Part shown: positions 41,873-49,741 of the stretch, piece by piece
Numbering within the stretch: the first letter of the stretch is position 1
Layout: each line of letters begins with the position of its first letter
NCBI RefSeq assembly: GCF_030546695.1
Contig: NZ_JAUOTP010000002.1
Coordinates: 558,001 to 622,000, forward strand
Length of the DNA stretch: 64,000 nt
Source of the DNA: Sphingomonas natans
Lineage (GTDB): Bacteria > Pseudomonadota > Alphaproteobacteria > Sphingomonadales > Sphingomonadaceae
Reading direction: 5' to 3'
Position numbers and translations under genes: made by a program
The notes under the pieces: generated by a model
What the model was told of the DNA's origin: nothing
The model's database searches: none
What the model saw: the letters and a program-made list of their open reading frames with translations, nothing else

Positions 41873-44083
41873 ATGAAGTTTGAGACGCCCGCCGGGACCA
41901 ACCCCATCGATCGGTTGAAGATTGTCGGCAAGGCGATCAACCGCGTCGATGGCCCGATGAAGATAACGGGCACGGCGCCCTATGCGTATGAACGCCACGA
42001 CGTCGCGGCCAATCAGGCTTATGGCTACATCCTCGGCAGCGCGATCGCCAAGGGACGGATCGCGCGCATCGATTCTGCCGATGCGAAGGCCGCGCACGGC
42101 GTCCTCGCGATCGTCACCACGCTGGACATGCCTCGGCTGACGCTAGGTCGGATGAACACCGCCTCTTTGTTCGGCGGACCGGACGTCCAGCATTATCATC
42201 AGGCGATCGCCGTCGTCGTCGCCGAGACGTTCGAACAGGCGCGCGCCGCCGCGCAGCTGCTCCGCGTCGATTATGATCGTGCGGACGGCAAGTTCGATCT
42301 CGCGGCAGAGGCGGGATCCGCGCCCCTGGTCGGCGGCGGCGGCCCCACTGCGCCCAAGGAGAACAAGGTCGGCGATTTCGCCGGCGCCTTCGCGGCCGCG
42401 CCCGTCCAGCTCGACGCGACCTACCGGACGCCGGACGAAAGCCACGCGATGATGGAGCCCTTCGCCACCATCGCCGCCTGGAAAGGCGAAATGCTCACGC
42501 TGTGGACATCCAATCAGATGATCGCCTGGAACAAGGCGGACGTCGCCCGCACCTTGGGGCTGAAGCCGGAGAATGTCCGAGTGGATTCACCGTTCATCGG
42601 CGGCGGCTTCGGCGGAAAACTCTACACGCGCGCGGACGCCATCCTGGCGGCATTGGCGGCGAAAGCCGCTGGCCGGCCGGTCCGCCTAGCGATGCAACGG
42701 CCGCTCATGATGAACAATGCCACGCATCGGCCGGGGACGATCCAGCGTATCCGCATGGGCGCGACGAAAGACGGCAAGATCATCGCGATCGCGCACGAAA
42801 GCACGTCCGGCAATCTGCCCGGGGGCAAGCCCGAAAACGCGATCCAGCAGACGCAGATCCTGTATGCCGGCGCGAACCGGCTGACCTCGATGCGTCTCGC
42901 GCCGCTCGATCTGCCGGAAGGCAATGCGATGCGGGCTCCCGGCGAAGCCTCGGGGCTCATGGCGCTCGAGATCGCGATGGACGAAATGGCGGAAAAGCTT
43001 GGGCTGGATCCGGTCGAATTCCGAATCCAGAACGACACCCAGGTCGATCCCGCCAATCCGCAGCGTCCCTTTTCGAAGCGGCAGCTGGTGGAATGCCTGC
43101 GCCGGGGTTCCGATCTGTTCGGCTGGCGGCGGCGCGATGCGAGACCGGGGGCGATGCGCGAAGGGCGCTGGCTCATCGGCATGGGCATGGCAGCGGGCAT
43201 TCGCAACAATCTCGTCGCGAAGTCCGCCGCGCGGGTGCGCCTCAGCGATCGAGGGATCGTGACGGTCGAAACCGACATGACCGACATCGGGACAGGCAGC
43301 TACACGATCATCGCGCAGACGGCGGCGGAAACGATGGGCGTGAGCATCGACAAGGTCGTGGTGAAGCTCGGCGACTCCGACTTCCCCATCTCGGCGGGTT
43401 CGGGCGGACAGTGGGGCGCGAACAGCTCCACCGCCGGCGTCTATGCGGCCTGCCTGAACCTGCGCGAGGCCGTCGCACAGAAACTGGGCCTCGATGCCAC
43501 CGCAGCGAATTTCGAAGACGGCAAGGTGCACGACGGCCATCGCAGCATCCGGCTCGGCGACGCGGCGAAGGGCGGCGAACTCGTCGTCGAAGGCGTCATG
43601 GAATATGGCGATCTCGCCCGCCAGTTCCAGCAATCCACCTTCGCCGGTCATTTCGTCGAGGTCGCAGTGGACGGCCTCACGGGCGAGACGCGCATCCGGC
43701 GAATGCTGGCGGTGTGTGCGGCGGGCCGGATCCTCAATCCCAAGACGGCGCGCAGCCAGGTGATCGGCGCGATGACCATGGGGGTCGGCGGCGCGCTGAC
43801 GGAGCACCTGGCCGTCGATCCGCGCTTCGGCCTGTTTGTCAATCATGATCTGGCCAATTACGAGGTGCCCGTCCATGCCGACATTCCGCACCAGGAGGTC
43901 GTCTTCCTCGATGAGGTCGACGACAAATCCTCGCCGATGAAGGCCAAGGGTGTCGGCGAGTTGGGGCTGTGCGGTGTCGCCGCGGCGATCGCCAATGCGG
44001 TCTATAACGCAACCGGAGTTCGCGTGCGCGACTATCCCATGACGCTGGACAAGCATCTGGATCGCTTGCCGGCGATCGTCTGA
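41873..44083 (+). CDS. Molybdopterin-binding large subunit, aldehyde oxidase family (copy 2)
   Basis: Paralog of the 30794-32992 product, 736 residues from ATG 41873 (GGAGG 8 bp before). It shares nearly every block: KFETPAGTNPIDRLKIVGKA, KITGTAPYAYERHDV, IGGGFGGKLYTRADAILAALAA, MRAPGEASGLMALEIAMDEMAE, DMTDIGTGSYTIIAQTAAETMG and the active Glu in KAKGVGELGLCGVAAAIANA. No small or FAD subunit gene accompanies it, so it may share the PaoA/PaoB-like partners at 33220-34820 or use partners outside the window. Differences are concentrated in the substrate-facing middle region, suggesting a different or broadened aldehyde range (inference). Confidence 0.93.
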   Translation: MKFETPAGTNPIDRLKIVGKAINRVDGPMKITGTAPYAYERHDVAANQAYGYILGSAIAKGRIARIDSADAKAAHGVLAIVTTLDMPRLTLGRMNTASLFGGPDVQHYHQAIAVVVAETFEQARAAAQLLRVDYDRADGKFDLAAEAGSAPLVGGGGPTAPKENKVGDFAGAFAAAPVQLDATYRTPDESHAMMEPFATIAAWKGEMLTLWTSNQMIAWNKADVARTLGLKPENVRVDSPFIGGGFGGKLYTRADAILAALAAKAAGRPVRLAMQRPLMMNNATHRPGTIQRIRMGATKDGKIIAIAHESTSGNLPGGKPENAIQQTQILYAGANRLTSMRLAPLDLPEGNAMRAPGEASGLMALEIAMDEMAEKLGLDPVEFRIQNDTQVDPANPQRPFSKRQLVECLRRGSDLFGWRRRDARPGAMREGRWLIGMGMAAGIRNNLVAKSAARVRLSDRGIVTVETDMTDIGTGSYTIIAQTAAETMGVSIDKVVVKLGDSDFPISAGSGGQWGANSSTAGVYAACLNLREAVAQKLGLDATAANFEDGKVHDGHRSIRLGDAAKGGELVVEGVMEYGDLARQFQQSTFAGHFVEVAVDGLTGETRIRRMLAVCAAGRILNPKTARSQVIGAMTMGVGGALTEHLAVDPRFGLFVNHDLANYEVPVHADIPHQEVVFLDEVDDKSSPMKAKGVGELGLCGVAAAIANAVYNATGVRVRDYPMTLDKHLDRLPAIV

Positions 44084-44126
44084 TAAGCAGGCGCTACGGT
44101 GTCGGTTACGAGCGGCGTGCGGCGCT

Positions 44127-44855
44127 TCAGGGCCATCGAAACGCGATCGTTTCGGTCCCTTCGACATTACCCGCGCGGTCGTAACGCACTTCGACGATAA
44201 CACCGTCGCCTGATTGGTCGACGGTCACCACGGTGCTGCATCGCGTTCCATAGACCGGATCGCTGACGAAGATTTCGCCGGGATCATCGGCATCGGCCGC
44301 AGGAGAGGCCGGGTCTCTCAGGTCCGCGAGAAGACTCGCCCGATCGAACGTCGCGTCGTTCAGCCATCGCTCGACCATTGATCCCAGCCGCCGCGATTTG
44401 CGCCAAGGGCGATCGAACGGACCATTCGAAATGCCCAAGATGCCGGGCGCCAGTCTTCGACATGCGGGCGTTGGCCGATTTGACAGCAGATCGGCCTCCG
44501 CCCCGCTGACCGAAATCGCCTGAAACGGGCCGAACCCCGCCAACCGATCGATCGCCGCACCTTCGTATTGCTGCTGACCAAGGGCCAGTCCGGTGACCAG
44601 CAGGCCACGCGACGTCCATTCCGGATCCGCAGGCTGCTGCCGCTGCTGGCGCAGGTTGGTGACGGCCGCGAAGCGGCCCTGTTCGGAGACGGCGAGCCAA
44701 GTCCCGCGCCCGATTAGGTCGCGGCCGGCGATCAGATCGGAATCCGGCCAGCGGTGGAGCTTCTCGGCCGGCCTGTCATGATATTCGTCACGATTGGCGG
44801 CGACGACCAGCCGCCACCGGGGATGCGCCTGCCAAGCAATTGCGATCACACACAT
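44127..44855 (-). CDS. NRDE (TANGO2-like) family protein
   Basis: A 242-residue cytosolic protein beginning MCVIAIAWQAHPRWRLVVAANRDEYHDRPAE, which contains the family signature NRDE and the invariant Cys2, a possible N-terminal nucleophile after Met removal. Further typical blocks are GRDLIGRGTWLAVSEQGRFAAVTNLR and the C-terminal GTRCSTVVTVD. The biochemical role of bacterial members is not established; animal homologs are linked to lipid and heme handling. It converges with the upstream oxidase and is not obviously part of the catabolic pathway. Confidence 0.9.
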   Translation of the reverse strand: MCVIAIAWQAHPRWRLVVAANRDEYHDRPAEKLHRWPDSDLIAGRDLIGRGTWLAVSEQGRFAAVTNLRQQRQQPADPEWTSRGLLVTGLALGQQQYEGAAIDRLAGFGPFQAISVSGAEADLLSNRPTPACRRLAPGILGISNGPFDRPWRKSRRLGSMVERWLNDATFDRASLLADLRDPASPAADADDPGEIFVSDPVYGTRCSTVVTVDQSGDGVIVEVRYDRAGNVEGTETIAFRWP

Positions 44856-45015
44856 TAGCCGAGCCTCGAATCCCGCGGCGGAAGCGCCAGACCTTGGCCG
44901 GCGAGGCGAAGGGATACTAGCCGGCCGACAAGCGACAGAGCGATGATACGGCTCGATCAGAACAGACCGAAGCCTGCTTTAACGGACGAGGCGCCCGGTC
45001 GGCCGACGTTCGCGA

Positions 45016-46284
45016 TTACAAGATGGCGGCCGACGCGCGCCAGTCGGCCAATTCTTCCGCGCTGTGGCCGAGCCAGGTGCCGAAGACCTCGTCGTTGCAG
45101 GCCCCCAGGGGAAGGCTCGGCTCGAGTTCGCGGCGCCCGGTTCCTTCGAAGACGAAGGGCGAGTGCGGCAGGACAACGCGCCCCAGTTCCGGGTGGTCCA
45201 CCCACTGAAGGCTGCCGCGGGCATGCATGTTCTCGTCAAGGATGACTTCGGACAGATGCCGCACCGCCGAGCAGGGCACCTTCCTCGCGAGGAGCCAATC
45301 GGCAATCTCTTGGCGGGTATGCTGCCGGGTCCAGGCGCCGACCAGATCATCGACGGCGTCGATGTTGCGCACTCGATCCGTCCGCGTGGCGAAGCGCGGA
45401 TCGTCGGCGAGGTCCAGGCGCTCCATCACGTCCAGGATCGACCGGAAATGCACGTCGCCCGGCGAATTGATCACGACATAGCCGTCCGTTGTCGGGTAAA
45501 CGTTGTAAGGCGACACGCCGAGCCCGCCATGACGGTTTCCGGTCCGCGGCGGCGCTGCATCCCCCCGCGCGTGAAGCATGCCCAGATTGGAGGCGAGCGA
45601 ACAATAAGCCGCGTCCTGCATCGACACTTCGAGAACCCGGGCGGTACCCGTATGCTCACGCTCGTACAGCGCGGTCATGACGGCGCCATATAGGTGGATG
45701 CCCGCCAGAAAATCGCACAGCGCAGCGCCGGACTTGACCGGCGGCTGGTCGGGAAAGCCCGTGGAATCGATGATTCCGGACATGGCCTGCATCACGAGAT
45801 CCATCGCCGGATAGCTCTTGTACGGGCCGGTCTTGCCATAACCGGAGCTCGACGCAAAAATCAGTCGCGGGTTGACCGCTTGCAGCACGTCCGGTCCGAT
45901 GCCGAGCCGGTCGAGCACCCCCGGCGCAAAGTTCTCGACCAGAATATCCGCACGCGACACAAGCTCCTTCAGCAGCTTGATGCCTTGTTCCGATTTGAGG
46001 TTCAGCGTGACCGGCTTCTTGTTCGAATTGAGCATGGCATAAGAAAAATCGGCGCCGCCCATGTCGCCCCGGCTGCGCAGCGTCTCGCCATGTAGCGGCT
46101 CGACCTTGATGACCGTCGCGCCACCCAGCGCCATCAGGAAGGTGGCGTAAGGCCCGTTATAGACATGGGAGAGATCGATGACGGTGATGCCCGACAGCGG
46201 ATACCGCTTGTCGCCAGCCGAAGCCTGGCCCTCTGGATTCCCAAGGCCGGTATCGACGACATCATTGCTCGACATTTCGATCAT
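45016..46284 (-). CDS. Class III (CaiB/BaiF) CoA transferase
   Basis: Transfers CoA to a carboxylic acid. The 422 residues start at ATG 46284 with GAGGAA 4 bp before; ATGs at 46302 and 46275 are alternatives. Family blocks: GITVIDLSHVYNGPYATFLMALGGATVIKVE, NSNKKPVTLNLKSEQG, ADILVENFAPGVLDRLG, the catalytic Asp in YPAMDLVMQAMSG, and GNRHGGLGVSPYNVYPTTDGYVVI. It would activate the acid produced by the aldehyde oxidases and feed the acyl-CoA dehydrogenase (inference). A nested palindrome lies about 200 bp upstream. Confidence 0.92.
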   Translation of the reverse strand: MIEMSSNDVVDTGLGNPEGQASAGDKRYPLSGITVIDLSHVYNGPYATFLMALGGATVIKVEPLHGETLRSRGDMGGADFSYAMLNSNKKPVTLNLKSEQGIKLLKELVSRADILVENFAPGVLDRLGIGPDVLQAVNPRLIFASSSGYGKTGPYKSYPAMDLVMQAMSGIIDSTGFPDQPPVKSGAALCDFLAGIHLYGAVMTALYEREHTGTARVLEVSMQDAAYCSLASNLGMLHARGDAAPPRTGNRHGGLGVSPYNVYPTTDGYVVINSPGDVHFRSILDVMERLDLADDPRFATRTDRVRNIDAVDDLVGAWTRQHTRQEIADWLLARKVPCSAVRHLSEVILDENMHARGSLQWVDHPELGRVVLPHSPFVFEGTGRRELEPSLPLGACNDEVFGTWLGHSAEELADWRASAAIL

Positions 46285-46613
46285 CACTTCCTCACGTTTC
46301 ATTACGCTTCCGCACCTCGCACCCTGGAGAGCCAAATCGCGCTTGGTCTCCCCGGAACTGGGCCGCTGCTCAGCAGGGATGTGCGGCGTAGCGGCGCCGT
46401 CCGCGGGCAACCGAGCCGTGAGATCGCTGCCCGCAGCGATCTCGTGCCGGATCGTCTATCCACGCTCCATGCTCCGCTCCATACGATAATTCCGCATATG
46501 CGGAGCAGATATCGTATATCCAACACTATTGGATCGATCGGGCATGTCAAGCAGGCTGCGCGGCTGGCATGGGTTCATCGACGGAGCCCAGGCGGCACGA
46601 AGGACACGCGGTC
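46285..46613. other. Intergenic region upstream of the CoA transferase
   Basis: A 329-bp stretch without a convincing gene. It holds the nested operator-like palindrome at 46481-46517 and presumably the CoA transferase promoter. The upstream minus-strand gene (MmgE/PrpD) ends at 46614, so a terminator could also lie here, but none is clear. Confidence 0.5.
46481..46517. promoter_or_regulatory. Nested operator-like palindrome before the CoA transferase
   Basis: The perfect palindrome TCCGCATATGCGGA (46491-46504) is flanked by the inverted copies ATACGATA (46481-46488) and TATCGTAT (46510-46517). The core matches TCCGTATATACGGA at 12 of 14 positions. It lies about 200 bp before the CoA transferase start and 110 bp after the preceding gene, so it most likely controls the transferase. 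Confidence 0.65.
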
Positions 46614-48164
46614 TCATCGCATGACCCCAGCGAAGGCATCGAACAGCCCCCGGCAATCCGCCAGTCCATCCATCCGGACCGCGACCATCAAGGCGCGTTC
46701 GACGTCGGCACCGGGCAGAGATCCGGTCCATTTCTCCGCGAGATCGTCCCATGTGATTTCGCCCCGGGTGCTGTATCCGCGCGGGCTATCGATACGCAGC
46801 GAGAAGCGCTTGCCGGCCCGGGTCGCAATCGTCACGCGTGCGCCGCGCCCGTTCGGGAATTCGCGGTCCAGATCCGGATCGACCTTCGCCGAGACCAAGG
46901 GTCGCAACCGTGTGTAGATCGGATTGTCGAGCATGCTCGGAAACGGCTCGTCGATGATCTTGAAACCGCCACCGGCCATGTAGGCGGCGACCATGTCCTG
47001 CACCGAAATGTTGTGCATGTCGCGATTATCGACGGTCTTCAGCGGCCTGGCGGGCATGCCAATTTCGACCGACTGAATCGTCTCGATCGCGATCTCATGC
47101 TGCTTCAGCAGCGTCAGCGCCGCCTCGATCGGCGTGTGGATGGGCTGCCCGGCATTATAGAATTTGAAATTGCCGCTCATGATCTTGAAATCGGTGCCGA
47201 GCCCGCGCGTGACCATCGCGCGCTCCTCCGGAACGCCCCACGCGGCCAGGACCCCGCCCTCGGTGCCGATAATGTCGTCGTGCCCCTCCAGCCCGATCTC
47301 CGCCATCCACGCCGAACTGATCCCGGCGAAGGCATATTGGCCGTTGCAGAAGGATTTGCTGATGTGCCGCCTTTCGGCGAACAAGGCGACCAGACCGTTG
47401 GCCTGGAAGGTCGCCAGCGCCATTGCGTGACGATGATTGTCCGCGCTCAATCGCAACAGTCTGCAGGCGGAGGCCGAACAGCCCAGCGCGTATAGAAAGT
47501 CGCTGTGAACCTGATCGCGGTCCCTGACGGCAAACGTACCGCCACACGCCTCGACGAGCCGCACGCCGACATCGTATCCGAGCACGACCGCGTTGATCAG
47601 TTCGGCCCCGGACACGCGCTGGCGTTCGGCCATGGCGGACGCGGCGTGCACGATCGAGGCCCCCGGGTGTCCGCCGACGACGTGGGTGCCGTCCACCTCC
47701 TCGCCATGTCCGGCCGTGCCGTTGGCCAAGGCGACATAATGGGCCGGTCCGACCTGATCGGTGCCGTAGATGCGCGCCTCCGGCGGGCCTGCGCCGAAAC
47801 GCTGCGCATATTGCGCCGAGAGCCGTCCGGCATCGGTGCGCCTGCCGAAATAGGCGCACGCAATCTCATCGAAGATCACCTTCTTCGCGCGCTCGCGGAC
47901 CGCCTTGGGTAGCACGTCGAACGAGGTTGCCGCGGCGTAACGTGCCACAGTCTCGGTCAGAGTCGTCCCCCCCGCCCCGGCGACGACCGCCTCCGGCTTC
48001 GCCTTGGATGGCGATTGCGCGAAGGCCCCGAACGATGCCGCGCCGCCAAACGGAGCGGCCGCGAATGCGAGAACTCCCGCGCCTTTCAAAGCGGCGCGAC
48101 GATCGAGTCGGGGCCCATCGTCTCGCCGACCCGGGCCGGGGCCATCCTCGCGCTCTTCAATCAT
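46614..48164 (-). CDS. MmgE/PrpD family protein with Tat-like signal
   Basis: Family of 2-methylcitrate or cis-aconitate dehydratase-like enzymes that also includes isomerases and uncharacterised members. It has 516 residues. An unusual N-terminal extension carries a twin-arginine-type signal (LDRRAALKGAGVLAFAAAPFGGAA) ending near AFAQ, so it may be exported, which is odd for a family normally cytosolic. Conserved core: AKKVIFDEIACAYFGRRTDAG, ALANGTAGHGEEVDGTHVVGGHPGASIVHAA and NAVVLGYDVGVRLVEACGG. It lies between the serine hydrolase and CoA transferase on the same strand. A role in dehydrating a hydroxy-acid intermediate is a guess. Confidence 0.85.
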   Translation of the reverse strand: MIEEREDGPGPGRRDDGPRLDRRAALKGAGVLAFAAAPFGGAASFGAFAQSPSKAKPEAVVAGAGGTTLTETVARYAAATSFDVLPKAVRERAKKVIFDEIACAYFGRRTDAGRLSAQYAQRFGAGPPEARIYGTDQVGPAHYVALANGTAGHGEEVDGTHVVGGHPGASIVHAASAMAERQRVSGAELINAVVLGYDVGVRLVEACGGTFAVRDRDQVHSDFLYALGCSASACRLLRLSADNHRHAMALATFQANGLVALFAERRHISKSFCNGQYAFAGISSAWMAEIGLEGHDDIIGTEGGVLAAWGVPEERAMVTRGLGTDFKIMSGNFKFYNAGQPIHTPIEAALTLLKQHEIAIETIQSVEIGMPARPLKTVDNRDMHNISVQDMVAAYMAGGGFKIIDEPFPSMLDNPIYTRLRPLVSAKVDPDLDREFPNGRGARVTIATRAGKRFSLRIDSPRGYSTRGEITWDDLAEKWTGSLPGADVERALMVAVRMDGLADCRGLFDAFAGVMR

Positions 48165-48209
48165 GTCGTCTTCCCCGCGATCCCGACCCGCGCCGTGGCT
48201 GGGGCATCC

Positions 48210-49595
48210 TCACTTCTGCAAGGCCCTGATGACGTCCGCGGCGAACGTCTGGATCTTGAAAGCGGAAGCTCCGTCAAAGCCCCGCCGGACGACCACCAGA
48301 TCCTGCGAAGGGACGATCACCGCATATTGCCCGCGAGCGCCGAACGCCGCGTAGGCCACGGGCGGCAGCCCCTCCATGCCGCCGTGCAGCCAGAATTGGG
48401 CGCCGTATCCCGCGTCGCCGCCGATGCTTCCCTTGGGCGGCTGGGCAGGCGCCGGCGTCGACACATAGGCGCTCCAGCCGGCGGGGAGGATCCGCTCGCC
48501 GCGCCACACGCCATCAGCCAGATAAAGCAGGCCGAGCCGGCCGAAATCGCGGGCCGTGCTCCAGCACTGGCCCGACACGATGAAATCGTTGTTCCAGTCC
48601 GTTTCCAACGTCGTGCGGGTCATGCCGATCTTCCACAGCAATTCCCGATACGGAAAGGCCGGATAGGCGGCATCGTCGTTGATGGCCTCGCGCAGTGCGC
48701 GGACGGCGAGGTTCACGTCGGTGCCCGCATAAACGAAGCGGGAACCCGGCTTCCAGTTCATCTGATTGAGTGCCGCGATCTCCGCAATCGCCGCGCCCGA
48801 CCGATAGATTTCCCGCGACGGATCTTGCGCCCCGTCCGAATAGAGCCCGCTTCCCATGTGGAGGAGATCATCGATTGTGATCGCGCCGCGCGGATCTCCG
48901 GGGCGCCGCCATTCCGTCAACGGCGCCTTGCGATGCAGATCGAGCAGCCCTTTTTCGACACCCACGCCGATGAGCGTGCCGCCCAGGCTCTTGCACATCG
49001 AATTGGTGCGCGCGGCGATGTGGGGCGCGAACCCGTGCTGATATCGCTCAGCGGCGATCCTGCCGTCCTTGACGATGACGACGCCCCAGGTGATCCCGCC
49101 ATACGCGCCCGGTTCGTCCTTGAACGCTTCGTCGATCACGCGTTCCACCGCCTGCCTGCGCCGGACGGGCAGTCTCGCAAGCGCGTCGACATCGCCCATG
49201 GGCCACCGGCGATCGTCGAGATCGGGCGCGCTCAGGGCTGGCCGCAGCAGACTATGCGCAAAATCCTTGGTCGCGCCGATCGGCAGCATCGCACAGCCCA
49301 GCGTCGGCCGGGCCACGGCGATACGCGGCGGCATGTCGCTCGCGAACCTGACGGAGACCGTCTTCTCCTGCCCGTCGACGGTCACGTTCGCATCCAGCGG
49401 CGCTGCGGGATTGCCGTTGGTGGCCAGCGTGCCGTCGATCAGTGCGCGCGGCGCCTCCGTCGCGAAATAGCCCGTGCATAGATGGAGCGCAGTTATCCCG
49501 GCGGCCTGCGCGCCGGCATGGCGAAGATCGCTCGGGCCCGTCTCCGCGATCGCAGCGGAGCCAGCCGCCATGGAGAGGCATATCGCGCCGCTCAT
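48210..49595 (-). CDS. Exported serine hydrolase, class C beta-lactamase-like (6-aminohexanoate-dimer hydrolase type)
   Basis: Esterase, amidase or peptidase of the beta-lactamase fold. It has 461 residues from ATG 49595 with a short signal (ICLSMAAGSAAIAE). The frame is open upstream, and the preceding residues SRRTWRFRV look Tat-like, so the true start could be further out; no good initiation site is seen. About 100 residues precede the hydrolase core. The core has the Ser-x-x-Lys motif in TNSMCKSLGG, a Tyr in FVYAGTDVNLA and a late HGG in FWLHGGMEG, the usual order of class C-like hydrolases. Neighbours suggest cleavage of an ester or amide in the imported compound (inference). Confidence 0.82.
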   Translation of the reverse strand: MSGAICLSMAAGSAAIAETGPSDLRHAGAQAAGITALHLCTGYFATEAPRALIDGTLATNGNPAAPLDANVTVDGQEKTVSVRFASDMPPRIAVARPTLGCAMLPIGATKDFAHSLLRPALSAPDLDDRRWPMGDVDALARLPVRRRQAVERVIDEAFKDEPGAYGGITWGVVIVKDGRIAAERYQHGFAPHIAARTNSMCKSLGGTLIGVGVEKGLLDLHRKAPLTEWRRPGDPRGAITIDDLLHMGSGLYSDGAQDPSREIYRSGAAIAEIAALNQMNWKPGSRFVYAGTDVNLAVRALREAINDDAAYPAFPYRELLWKIGMTRTTLETDWNNDFIVSGQCWSTARDFGRLGLLYLADGVWRGERILPAGWSAYVSTPAPAQPPKGSIGGDAGYGAQFWLHGGMEGLPPVAYAAFGARGQYAVIVPSQDLVVVRRGFDGASAFKIQTFAADVIRALQK

Positions 49596-49741
49596 CACCC
49601 GGAATCGCCAGGTACGGCGCGAGAGCCCGGCCGTGACGGCGTTCGCGCGCCGATCGCACGCCCTGCCGGCGGATGTGCCAGATCCGCCGGGGGCAATGCT
49701 GCACGAGGAAAGCCCTCCATCGTGCAGGCGACACCTTTTCG

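Noticed and set aside
41513-42097. N-terminal extension of TonB receptor copy 1
   Set aside because: The frame is open upstream but encodes low-complexity, non-receptor sequence, overlaps the divergent hydroxylase gene, and a good ribosome site and signal peptide begin at 41512.
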